Shown here piece by piece: positions 40,077 to 51,200 of a stretch of 64,000 nucleotides of DNA. The position numbers and the translations under genes were made by a program. This stretch comes from Balanoglossus misakiensis. Taxonomy: Eukaryota; Hemichordata. A model generated the notes under the pieces. That model made no database searches and was not told the origin of the DNA. It was given only the letters and a program-made list of their open reading frames with translations. The stretch spans positions 6,386,001 to 6,450,000 of the forward strand of contig CM082587.2 in NCBI GenBank assembly GCA_040954595.2, read 5' to 3'. Numbering within the stretch: position 1 is the stretch's first letter; each line of letters starts with the position of its first letter.

Positions 40077-40152
40077 TCTATAAAAAGGGAAGAAAATGCT
40101 AAGGAGTTGCAACTGTACATTTTCTACTGTCTTCACATAGTCTCGTCACATT

Positions 40153-40347
40153 AAAGGTATACAGTCACCTATGGAAATTTAGATACAGTTATCATGGCAA
40201 ACTGAGATCCGGCCAATCACAGACTTTCATTTGGTGGCACAAGTGAAAAAAAGAGCGCCAGCATATGTTCTTTTAACTAGAACACTCAGATGCGCCATTT
40301 TTTCCCATTTATGGACATATGTAACTTTGAGGTGACTGTTTACCTTT
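40153..40347. mobile_element. 195-bp MITE-like element
   Basis: The left end AAAGGTATACAGTCACCT and right end AGGTGACTGTTTACCTTT form an 18-bp inverted repeat with one mismatch. The interior resembles 5700-5815, so it belongs to a dispersed family. No target-site duplication is clear beyond TTAA-like sequence at the left, so the superfamily is open. Confidence 0.6.
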
Positions 40348-40609
40348 CATCTAGCATAAGTTGAATGATATCTGCGCCTGCGGCATTTTTATAATGATTC
40401 GATTCCTTCGGTTTCCCCTTTCTGATGATCAGGTTGTTTCATTCGATCGTGATTTGTGATTGCGCTTGTCACAAATCCTGATGTAAACACTCCCGTGCGT
40501 TTTGACCGACATAGAGGGATGTTGGGGTGTGTTTTTTTGCAAATTATTTAGCAATGTGCTTGTAGGAAGAGCGTCTAGTAGTTTAAGTTATTGTTAACGT
40601 GACTCCTTA

Positions 40610-43600
40610 TTAATATCCATAACCGAAGTATGGATGAAGAGCATCATTGACTTTAAAATCGTCGTAGATCTCTTCCAAGACTTTGTCGGGCAGAGCGTCG
40701 AAGAAGTGGGCGAAGAAGAAATCAAAGTAGATCTCGCCAACCATTTCGAACTGCTCGCACTCGGTTCGGGGCTGGGGGAAGCTCGACTCCCACACTGCGG
40801 GGTCGTTGCTGTTGACCTTGTTGAAGGAGTTTCTCCAGTCGACGGTTCCATCGGCGTCTTGTGGCAGCTCGTGGTAGCACGGGGTTTCCTCCAGATCGTC
40901 CCAGAAGATGGACCAGACGTAGTTGTAGAAGCTGTACTCGGACGCGAAGAACTCGGAGCACTTGTTCTCCGTCCACCACTCGATGAAGGCGAGGAAGTAC
41001 TGCGCCTCGTCGTCCTGGATATCATCCAGCTGAATCGAGTTAGGCGGGGCCGTCACGGTCGGATCTCCTCCCTGCATCATTCCTTCAATGGCGTTCATGC
41101 CCACGGAACAGGGCGCCAACTCGTATCCAGCGCTGATGGCCAAGAGGAAGTCGCCGACGAAGAACACCTCTTGGTAGGACTTCTTGGTGCCCATCTTCGA
41201 GGATTTCGCCGTCAGTTTCAGACCCCGCTTCTCGCCATTCTGCAAGACTCCCGAGAGAACGCCGTTGCCCGTAGTCACAGACCCGGCGGCGTCCACGGTT
41301 TCTAAGTCGTTCTTCGCCGTCACTTTGGTGGACGATTTCTTGGCTTCGAATGCCTTGCGTTTGAGAGCCAGGATGTTCCTGCGACTCTTGATAGTTTCGC
41401 TTTCCTCTACTTCTTTGGTTTTCTTCTCTCCTAGTTTAGCGCGTAGAGCAGACAGCTGAAATATCGAGGGAGAGACAGAGAGATTCTAATAGTCAGAACT
41501 TCATGAATTTCTACAGAACAATAATTATATAGACTGAGCTTCAAATGGTCTCAGGGACGGTGCTTTTGACTTTATGCCATCTAGGGACAGAATATCAAGA
41601 AACGTTAACCGTTGCAGGTTTTAAGAGGCAAATATAAACACCCCAAAACAATAAACACATAAACGGTGCAAGTGTGTTCTGCTTGTGTCTACAGCCATTG
41701 AACATCAGTAGGCTTTCTTGTTCGGTGCAAACTATGTGAGATATTTCCACGCCGGTATAACACCCTGACCGATAGTCTCGGTTACCCAGACCCCCCTGCT
41801 TCTTCCGTTGGGCACCTCCCAGGGTTGTGTTATCAGTTTTCAAAATCAGGCAGACCCCCCAGACCGTAAAACTGAACGGTCCTAAGTCAAATCACCTGGG
41901 TGAAGTATTAAATGAGAAGACGTGCGTCACGCCACGGAGATTGAACACTTCATCAATGCATGGTAATGCGTCCTATTGTAGTTCGGTTTTCTTTCAATGA
42001 ATCAGTTACGCAACAGCGGAAGCTAGAGAAGTTTCTATTCTGGCATTCAATGACTTCCATTACACCGGTTAGTAAACAAGGGTGGTCGTTTAACACCCTA
42101 TTATTTTGACAAATGACAAATATCCCCCCTCAAGATGATGATTCAGTCTCAGCTGCGTGAGTCTAGTCGAGGCATTTGCTTCAAATGTCCAGCATCATTT
42201 AATCCCTTGCATGACGTGTTTTGAAAAGAACTAAAAGTTTCAAGTGGTTGCCAAGTTTGTGAAATACTGTACCGCCAATATACATGTGACACGACATATA
42301 CTTTCATATTTTGTCACATATGTATGTGCTTCCACGTTCCAAGTCGTTAAACTTTCTCGTCGGGCCTTCGGCCTAGCGTCACGGAGAGGAACGCCGTTTG
42401 GCGATCATGATGACAATGAGTACTCGGGTTTTGTGCAATTAATTATCTTGAGATTTTGAATTACAAAACGCTGGTAATGCATTTGTTGTGTTCCTGTTCT
42501 ACAATGGGGCATCGTATACGCATATGTATACCTTACGTCATGGAGGCAGCTCTCCATCTCCATGGTTACATCGTGGACGTGGTGACTGGTTACGTATATA
42601 GCGTGAAATAGGAGTGGTTCAAGTTTAACTCTCGGAACCCGTCCGCCTTCGTTACTGAAGTTACTTTTGCGAGCCTTATTTGGGGGGGGGGGGGTGAACA
42701 GGGTTTAAAACCATTCTATGAATTGTAGTACCAACTGAAACAAATTTGTGGCTGCAATCTTCACGCTGAGCCTCAGGGCCACTTGGACGGTACCACAAGG
42801 GGCGCGAATTCTACTTCATACATTTAGAGTCGCGGTTCCCATGACGACGCCCGGGCCCATAGACCCCTTTGATTCGCGTTGTCGCCATCAAAGCACCGTT
42901 GGAAATGACGTGGGCGTTCGTCAACAAAACAACGCTTTGACAGGAATGTATTAGGCGCAACATGGAATCGTGCTCACGGTCAAACATTATGTCGTGCATG
43001 CCGGCATTGAACAAAGTTGAGTCACTGTCTGTTTATCCGCTGTTGCTAGTTGAGACAGCACTGGTGGCCGATTTTTTTCAGTTTACAACAACTCTTGAAG
43101 TCCATCCTTCCGGCAGTTAATTTCTATAACCGCTTGAATTTCTCGTTTGTGTGGCGAATTTGTTCTTTGGCGCAAAGCAATGTCTTATTGGTCGGAACTA
43201 AAAAAAACGCAAATGATAAGGGGATCGCTATATATTGGCCATTCGTTCGTTCGTTCGTTCACCATGTTCACGTCCAAGTTAATCTTGTGAGAAATGTTGA
43301 CCCACCCCCGGGACTGATCTTTGGATCATGGGATACGTATGTACCCGGCGGGATTGGTGCTGAGGTCGACTATCAGAATACTGCCACCACCGACGGCTCT
43401 AAGCATATTGCACGACTGTATTATCTTCAATGGCTCAGTAAATGTGACCCGAGATTCTACGCTCCTATTTGAGTTAAAACTGAGGCCGGACACGCAGTTT
43501 TTGGTCGCAAATAGCCTCTTGAGACACTTGCACACAAATGACTGTGGAAGTGGGTGAGAGAAAACACCCGCAACTGTGAGGTTCCTTCATAGATCAACCA

Positions 43601-43751
43601 CGGGTTTCATCTACTATAGGCAAGCGTTTTTTTTTTTTTTTTGAAAACTTACTTTTTCGGCGAATGATGACTTCTCGAACGCTGCCGACTCGGAGACGGC
43701 CACCAGAGCGCAGAGGACCAGCAAAGCGGCGACGAACACCAGACGAGCCAT
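40610..43751 (-). CDS. Secreted protein of unknown family, paralogue B
   Basis: Two exons on the minus strand, 43751-43653 and 41455-40610, joined in phase 0 (donor AAA|GTAAGT, acceptor TTTCAG|CTG), giving 314 aa. The signal peptide is MARLVFVAALLVLCALVAVS, probably cut after Ala23 or Ala24. The body matches paralogue A along its length: LRAKxxEKK and LKRKAFE near the start of exon 2, NGEKRGLKL with a Lys-Arg pair (residues 109-110), KKSYQEVFFVGDF, EWWTENKCSEFF, FWDDLEETPCYHELPQDAD, and the terminal PYFGYGY. Cys149, Cys199, Cys226 and Cys266 correspond to those of A. B has an insert around residues 160-180 (GGDPTVTAPPNS region) and lacks the short tail after FGYGY found in A. The shared intron position, tandem order and strand show a local duplication. 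Codon use is GC-rich. Function is unknown. A 223-codon open frame on the other strand is a shadow. Confidence 0.9.
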
Positions 43752-43807
43752 TCTATTTTCTGTTGTGATGATGCCAGGTGAAGACTGGGTCTCGAAGGCA
43801 GGGCTTT

Positions 43808-43831
43808 CGCCGAAAACCAGGGGCATTTAAG
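43808..43831 (-). promoter_or_regulatory. Putative core promoter of secreted paralogue B
   Basis: On the minus strand CTTAAATG (43831-43824), a weak TATA-like word, is followed by CCCCTGGT and then TTTCGGCG (43815-43808), the same word and nearly the same spacing as in paralogue A. The start codon is 57 nt below. Confidence 0.45.
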
Positions 43832-44483
43832 TCCTTTCGCGGAATGATCCACTTTGCTGCCATGGGGTGCTCACAAAACCCACTTTAAGGGTGAAGATTC
43901 CAAGTAAAGAGAACAAAAAGGAGCATTTTATTTCTGACCGTGAAACCTTTGGTAGATATTAGACATACCGTAACATTCTGTTTGTCGATCAATTGTTCTC
44001 ATAAATCAGCTGTATTACAAAATGCTAGCTACTAAACAACAATTCCTGACCGCGGACAGCCTGACCGTGTCCCGACACATCCCCCGGTGAAAGTGTTCCG
44101 GTCGAAAGAAGTGCCTTTATTCTTTTGAATGTTACCTGTGTGTCTGGCACTACCACTATGACCTTTTGGATGGGGACATTCAATACGCACTGTTGACAAG
44201 GGTGCCGGATGAATATGTCGGATGACAATGCAACGGGCCCTCACAATGTTGTGATTGATGTGCACAACTGAACCATAATAAGGCCAAACATAGTATCCAT
44301 AACAACAAACACGCAACACACTCACGGAAAATTCCTTGGAGAGTGAAGTGTACTTTGCTGAGTCATTAGCGAAGGTGTGTGAGAGATGGAGAGAGAGGGA
44401 GAGAGAGTTGCTTGGTCGAATACTTTGGAGTGGATGACCTCTTTCCAAGGTTATCTGGTACCACTGCAGGTATTTGCACGGGA

Positions 44484-44564
44484 TCACCATCCACCTCCTC
44501 CTCCTCATCATCATCATCACCATCACCATCGTCGTCGTCATCATCATCATCATCATCATCATCG
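44484..44564. repeat. (ATC)n / (CTC)n trinucleotide repeat
   Basis: CTC, ATC and GTC trinucleotides in tandem. The Asp-, Met- or His/Ser-rich open frames on both strands are due to this repeat. Confidence 0.9.
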
Positions 44565-44682
44565 CCTTTATTTGTCGACACCAACGTGGCACTAAACGCT
44601 TCCTCGCAACGGTAATAACTCTGCGTGGGTTGTGTCATGAAACACTGGACAGCGATAAGACATGACCTGAAAAGATTGAGCT

Positions 44683-44830
44683 GTGATTCAAAGCCATGTG
44701 ACCCGCACAGAAGCAAGTCACCAAGACCTGGGTTGGTAAATTCGAACTCTGCTAAACCTATGCCGGCGTGTGAAGGAATTCGTGAGAGGGTGATTCCGAA
44801 CCATGTGACAGAAAGAACTAAGTCACCCAG
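44683..44830. repeat. Diverged tandem duplication, about 105-bp period
   Basis: GATTCxxAxCCATGTGAC followed by AAGTCACCxAGACCxGGG occurs twice, starting near 44686 and 44791. The copies are diverged. The open frame through both shows a repeated GLGDL pattern that merely reflects the DNA repeat. Confidence 0.6.
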
Positions 44831-47404
44831 ACCAGGGCCGTCAATGCACTTTAAAGTATGTACGGTTGCCCACACAATGCACGACATGAAATAAAGACCT
44901 TTTTTCTGAAGCCCTGTCATTGTCCTTCCCAACATTACATAGAAGCATCTGATCGAAAGTAAAAAAGTAACACGAAATTTCGCACACCGAGTGTAAACCG
45001 TGGTAATGGCAAGTTTTGGGCCGGGGAGGGGTGGGGGGAAAGCAAGATACCTAAAATTCCATCTATAGGATCTTTTAATTTCCATGTTTCCAGTGAACAT
45101 AGAAACACGGCGAGAAAACTGGTTCTGTCAACTTTTTTTATCCGGTTTTATTTCCCCAATATCATCTCTGTAAGTTATCCCAGAGATCCCAGTCGTTAGA
45201 TAAAATTATGGACCCGTTTTCAACAGCTTGTGTGTCTGTAAGTACAATATTCGAATTTGGTGAGCAAAAGTCAGCTTGTAATAGTAAAAGGGAACATATG
45301 GGACTGGGGACTCTTGAGAAGGTCTAGTAGTCGCGTTATAAACATCAGAAGTGAGATTACCTGAACCATATCTGACAAAAAAATCTAGTTATAAGCCTGG
45401 CTTTGTTAATGTACCTCCCCTCTCCTCAATACAGCCCATCCCCCTCGCGGCCACTGTAGACACCCGACACCACTTTTCAGCTTTTTAACAACAAAAGGTC
45501 GCCGCTGCCCTGATTGATCCGTCGAAATGCGAGGACAGGTAACAGTTCACTGCAAACGAGAGCATTCTTTTCAAATATCAAAGTTGGACCTCTTCAACAA
45601 AGCAAGTGAGTCACCCCTGCCAAGCTTCGCGCGGATTCCAACGCGGCATAGAGGACAGCAACTGACAAAGTCAATAACGCATAAACCTTATTCCTCATAA
45701 CTCGCCCCACTCCCCGGGGAGGGGGTTGGTGTTATCAATTTTTTCCGCCTAATATTTATAAGAATGGACCAACTATGTTTTTACATACACGTTTCATAAA
45801 CTTTACTTGTCTCTGAATCACAGGCAACCTCGTTTTTCCTTCAGTGTACATTATACTTTATGTACATGTATGACATGCATTGGTTACTGGGATTTGAACG
45901 GGAATATTTCGTCGCCAGGTGAACGTAAGTGACGTTTTCTAGAAGAAGTCAAACATTTGTTCTTTTTTCTGTGTTTACAGTCGAAGATTTTACAAAATTG
46001 AGATACTGAAAATACTCTGATAGGCCTAATGAAGTTCAGTCAATGGACATGTCTTTCAGGATTGTCCTTGAATAGGACACGCCCTTTGTCGATATTTACA
46101 CGCCCCAAAATACGCCGAAGAAATCACTGATGTTTAATGGAACACAGCCGGGCTGGTCAATGATCTTCAGACCTGTCAAAAGGTCGATGGTTTCACGAGT
46201 TAGGAAACGTCTGTCTTGGTGACACTACATAGAACACGCCAATGTGTCCAAGACTAGGAATTTTATACATCGACTCTGTTCATGAACTCTCCAGCAAGAC
46301 GTGCACATATGAACCATGGCGGAGGTGCACCGACCAATCTATAGTCACGTACTTTCTTTTACATGCGTAACACTACACATTAAGCGGTCACCGTACTTTT
46401 ATGCCCTTTTCTAAAAAAAAACTTCATTGACAAGCGAGTCCCGAAAACTTGTGTATGCAATCAAAGGCGCGGTACATTGAAGTGATAAATCCTTCTTCAA
46501 CGACGACCAATAAAACGTATTGGTCACCCAATGCCCTTGGTTGTGTAACGGTATTAGATTGGACACCACAAATACAGGGTTCAGTTTAGAAAGTTTCACT
46601 GTATAAACCAACACATTACTAAGGCAATCAGCACTGTTTTCTTTATGTATTTATGACAATTATATCTTTCATGATAACAGTGCTGAATAAAATAGAAAAT
46701 AAAACGTACTGAGATTTGTAAACCATGCTGTTTTGTTTTCTACCAAGGTACACAAACTAGTTTACCTATGATATTTTATACTATTTATCAAACTAAAAAC
46801 ATTGCAACTTTTAAATATGAATACGTATCCACAGAAAAACACAGTAATTAAAAGAACTTTTACAAAAGAAAATATTTACAAACTCTTGATCTGTTGCTTT
46901 TGTCTTCATGATAAAATTGAAAATTTGGCGTGGTTTCATCATAACGAGATGGCTAGTGTAGATTGTGGCAGGAAATTATGCAGCAATAGATTTGAGGTTA
47001 CAAAACCAAGAGAAAGGAACACCTGGTTTTTGCAGACTTTGATTTACCAAATATGGAATGGACCGTTACACTTGCAGAGGTGGGGGTGGATTAGACTATG
47101 GGGTGTGGGAGGGGCAGGGATGACTGAACTTAAATGGACGGGTTGTGACAGTATGGATGGATGGGAGAGGGATGGACAGTGGATGGGTATTATATACAGA
47201 ATGTGTCATGAAATTGTTGCTTAAACTTTAAAGGGATATAGCTGTTATGAGGGAAAAGTACACTTTGTCAACCAATCAGCGCTCGCGTCATATACCGGTA
47301 CATCTTTCGATTCGGTGAGAGTGTGGTATCGATTTGTTCTCACACTCTGATCCCACACTCTCAGCGTGTCAGGAGTGTGAGGATTTCAAAATCTGTGTTC
47401 ATCG

Positions 47405-47499
47405 TTTAACCCTTTCACCACAATGGTTCAGTCCAAACCCATTGTTTTCTATGGTAAGGTTGGACCTCTAAAGAGGGAACTGGGGGTGAAAGGGTTAAA
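47405..47499. mobile_element. 95-bp MITE with TTAACCCTTTCACC ends
   Basis: The left end TTAACCCTTTCACC and right end GGTGAAAGGGTTAA are exact inverted repeats. The interior (GGTTCAGTCCAAACCCATTG onward) recurs at 51602-51665, so this is a dispersed family. No clear target-site duplication beyond T/A bases. Confidence 0.7.
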
Positions 47500-47804
47500 T
47501 GTACACATTACTCATTAAGGGTAGAATGAAGTTCAACTTGTACCTGACAATGTTAGATGCTGAATTAAATAAAATGTCGATTATGAAACTGTACACTGTA
47601 TGGCCATTTTGGTATAAAGCAACTTTTAAAATAAGATAATATTCATCACAACATCTCTCCATTTGTTATCATTATGATTAAGTATATCAATATCGTCTCA
47701 TTTAACAAAAAATAACCATTTAAAAGCTATATTTTCGCTTTGAGTACATCGAAAACTGAGGAAAAGACTTAGTTTTCCACAAGTGATGTACTTTCCCTAA
47801 ATTT

Positions 47805-47863
47805 GTGATGTCACTTCCTGTCACATGTGATGTCACTTCCTGTCACGTGTGATGTCACTTCCC
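47805..47863. repeat. 22-bp tandem repeat, about 2.7 copies
   Basis: GTGATGTCACTTCCTGTCAC plus AT or GT is repeated. Each unit contains TGATGTCA, one base off a CRE, and ACTTCC, an ETS core on the opposite strand. It lies about 400 bp downstream of the SCAI stop codon. Confidence 0.85.
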
Positions 47864-48221
47864 ATCAATCCAGCCATATCAATTTAAACTGAATGCATGC
47901 CTTCCAGTTAAAAAAAACCCACCAAAACATGTCTACTTTCTTTGAGAAAGTATTTTTTAAAGTACAACCAAAACTGACAATACCCTTGTGTTCTTCATGC
48001 CAGTATTATCAACACATATTTTTCATACTTTGAAACCTTATATTGTAGACAGTGTTTTCGACACTGTACTCTTGTACCATGATGGGACACACATTAAGTC
48101 TGGCAGTTTCCGCGGTATGTGGGAAACTTTGCTTATGCATAACACAAGCATACACTGCCAAAGAAGACGTTGTGATTGGATATCCGGAATTATAATCGGC
48201 GACAAAATCGGTTCCAGAAAT

Positions 48222-51200
48222 TCAGTCGATTTCTGACACTTCCAGGAAGAGCGCTCGGACGTCAAGCATGGAAGCCAGCTCCAGAATCCACTTGTGCAGG
48301 CTGTTGTTTTCCAGGATATCGGCGCCTTTCATGTCTGGATGGCACTGTGGATAATAGGTTTCGTCCTGGAATGAACAGAAATGAAATAATACAGTGGTTT
48401 TTGTCATGAGTTATCAAGTGCCTGATTGCACCATGATCAGTATTTCTGGTAATAAAGGTTGTAATGATGAAAGGGGGGGGGGGGGAGGACACATGCTCCT
48501 TGTAACAATTAATGAACGCCTTACTTTGAAGCCTCTATGGTACCTCAGGGCTGCATAACAGAACACGAAACGCAGCATCAACAGCCGAAGAAATTCATCC
48601 CCATAGAATTGCATATAAGTATGATCTGCAGCAAAGAGAACATGAAAACCAATTCAGTCCAACCAAAGTCAAACCAGTAAACCAGTCAACTTCTGTTCAG
48701 AGTACGCATAATAAGAAGTGAGTCATTTGTAATGCCTTGTCATCAATGATTCCTTCTACAAAATACAGCAGGAATCCAAAGAAACGACATGGCATGAAAA
48801 TTAATTTTAGGAACCATCACGCCGATGTAATCACTAAGAGTATTACACCTACTCCCTGATTCCTGTTGGTAAATTTTCTCAAACAGCTACCAATCACACA
48901 TGTACTACTGAATTCGTATTTTAGCAACAATGCAATCAAAATGGTAAAACTGACCCTATACCTTTAAACACAGGATGTGGCAATATCAACATGCAATTGC
49001 AGACACATACCTATACTTCTCGACTTTGTGATCAGGTGCGCCACCTCCTGCATTACCATCTTGATGTGCTTCTCACACTTCTCCCACAATGCAGTGGGAA
49101 TATCGGCTATGTCACAGATGTGGCAGAACGCTGTCAGCGGGGAGTACAGGAACAGGGTAAATAGGTTGCCTTTCTTGTTCTGCTCCTGCAAGTTCTTGGG
49201 CAGTGTCGTCGGCGACATGAGACAAACCACTGGCTGGCCGAATAAGTTAGGAATATTCTGAGGGGGGAGATAGCGATAAGAGAATGTATAAAAGGGTGAA
49301 TGAATAATGGCTGGAACTGCACTAGAAGGCAGAGAGTGATAAATATTACTGGAGCTGTAACTGCATTGCGGGTACCAGAAATACATGTAGGATACTATGA
49401 CACCATTCTTACCTTGAATACATTGCTGTTGTTGCTGTCGACAACCAGAAACAGGGGTTTCCTTGTGTATGGGTACAGATCTCCCGGATGCAAACTGCAA
49501 CGAAAAAATCAACGCGCTGTCATGTCAAGGCCTGAGCATCAATCACATCAATTTTGACCGGTCCACTGGCATGGTGGAGAAAGTAAAGAATATTTAAAAT
49601 CTTGGTACAACAGGACTAACCAGTGCATTTCCTTGAGAAGGTGTGACTTCTTGGTGATCTGTTCACCCGGTTCTCGTCGATTGTTGGTGACCACACCTCC
49701 ATAGTCGTACGCCCCTTCATCTTCCCGCCTTTCCGACCCCTGTGACCCATCGGCTGAGAGATATATCAATAAAGCTGCATTTGGAGGTAATTCCTACGGG
49801 CAAGAATGACAATATAGATACAGTATATTAACTCTAATGCTACAGGGTGTCATACCTGTTTAGAGTGTCAAGTCCCTTAAAATACGTATTTGCCACTTTT
49901 TCTACTCAAACGTATATTGACTGTCTTGACATGGCTCTCATACGTACTTAGACACACTTGGCAGTCTGAGCCCCCTTTAAAATGTACCAAATCACACTGG
50001 TTTGCACTGTATTGGTCTGAGGGTCTTGTATAGGCCCTAAGGAATAACACACATTTGGCAGTCTAACAGGCCTGGGAGCCAGGATTCTAGGCACCCTGGA
50101 AATCAAACCAGTTTCAACTGACTTGGCAGTGTTAGGGTTAATAACAATGCACACAGAGGTAATTCCTATATGTAAGAATGACAAAATGTGTCATCACTAA
50201 GCTTGGTCGCATAAAACGTGACAAAACAAACTATCATCACTCTCTCACTTTTGACCGCACTTCAGACAGCATCAATTGACACCTACCTTGAATCCGGCTG
50301 ATAAAAAAGTAAAGAGTTGACCAAAAGTCGGTTTGTATAATAAATATTTATGTGGGTTTTCTCTCTTTCCCGACCTGTCACCATTCTCCTGCGAAGTGAA
50401 ATGCAGGATGAAAATCAAATCTAATACAGAGTTGCTGCTACTGTCCCTCCAACACTGGGTGAACTAGATTTATACCCCTCCCCCCTATTTTCCTACACAT
50501 GGCTTCAACCGAACTACTGATACAACAGGAACAGTCCATATCATAGAGTTAAACTAGGGATCTCCTGGATAAAAAAAAAGAACCAAATATTGAATTTTAC
50601 CATAGGCTGCTGGCCAGGCGCTGGTGAGCTGTCGTTATGGTGATGATGGTGTATATCATCCCCCTTGGGTTCTCTTTCAAGTGCCTGTAGAATCCTGTAC
50701 ATGTCGAGTGTCAGCTCGCTGAATTTGATCTGGGAACGGAAGGAAGGGTGGTCTTTAATTAATTATTTAATTGATTAATTAAATACAGAACATGAAAATA
50801 TCCTCCCACAATTTCCAATGGGTGAGCTCTGAACACAGATTGTCTGGGAAGAAAGATGATAGTCTACAATGCAAAAAGCTTCCCTTTTCGGATGTAACAC
50901 TGTTGAGATGACTATGAGCACCAAAGAAATTGTTTTTGGTTGAGCGGACATCTGTACAAGTTCAACGTGTCTCTCACATCCTTTCTTTCTTCAGGAGCCA
51001 TTGTTCAACTGCCTTTCAAACTGTACTGTGTTAACGAAATGCTTATGTACTGTGTTAACGAAATGCGTATGTACTGTTTTCCAAGACAGGCAGGCAGGCA
51101 AACAGTCAGTCAGTCCACATGTAGGCACATGTGCACATAAAGACACACACACACACACACACAAATTTACACACAGAGACAGACACACACTGACACACAC

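Larger units (their letters stand above)
43832..47400. other. Gene-free stretch between paralogue B and SCAI
   Basis: No exon is supported. Open frames of 186 and 244 codons on the minus strand at 44032-45100 run through an (ATC)n tract that encodes runs of Met or Asp. A diverged duplication lies at about 44683-44830. The SCAI 3' UTR probably extends leftward from 48222, but its end is not clear. Confidence 0.45.

Noticed and set aside
43050-43472. 140-codon plus-strand open frame inside the paralogue B intron
   Set aside because: No recognisable domain, no codon bias, and includes a TTCG repeat; chance is sufficient.
31368-43751. Idea that the dioxygenase modifies the neighbouring secreted proteins as a functional cluster
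   Set aside because: The enzyme has no signal peptide, while the neighbours enter the secretory pathway. Adjacency in an animal genome is weak evidence, and the secreted proteins are not proline-rich.
44366-45100. 244-codon minus-strand open frame with a run of Asp
   Set aside because: The Asp run comes from the (ATC)n repeat and the other repeated part from a DNA duplication. No domain, signal peptide or splice support.
46802-47224. 140-codon plus-strand open frame
   Set aside because: Low-complexity W/G/M-rich end from GGAT-like sequence, no domain, and a length expected by chance in this much AT-rich DNA.
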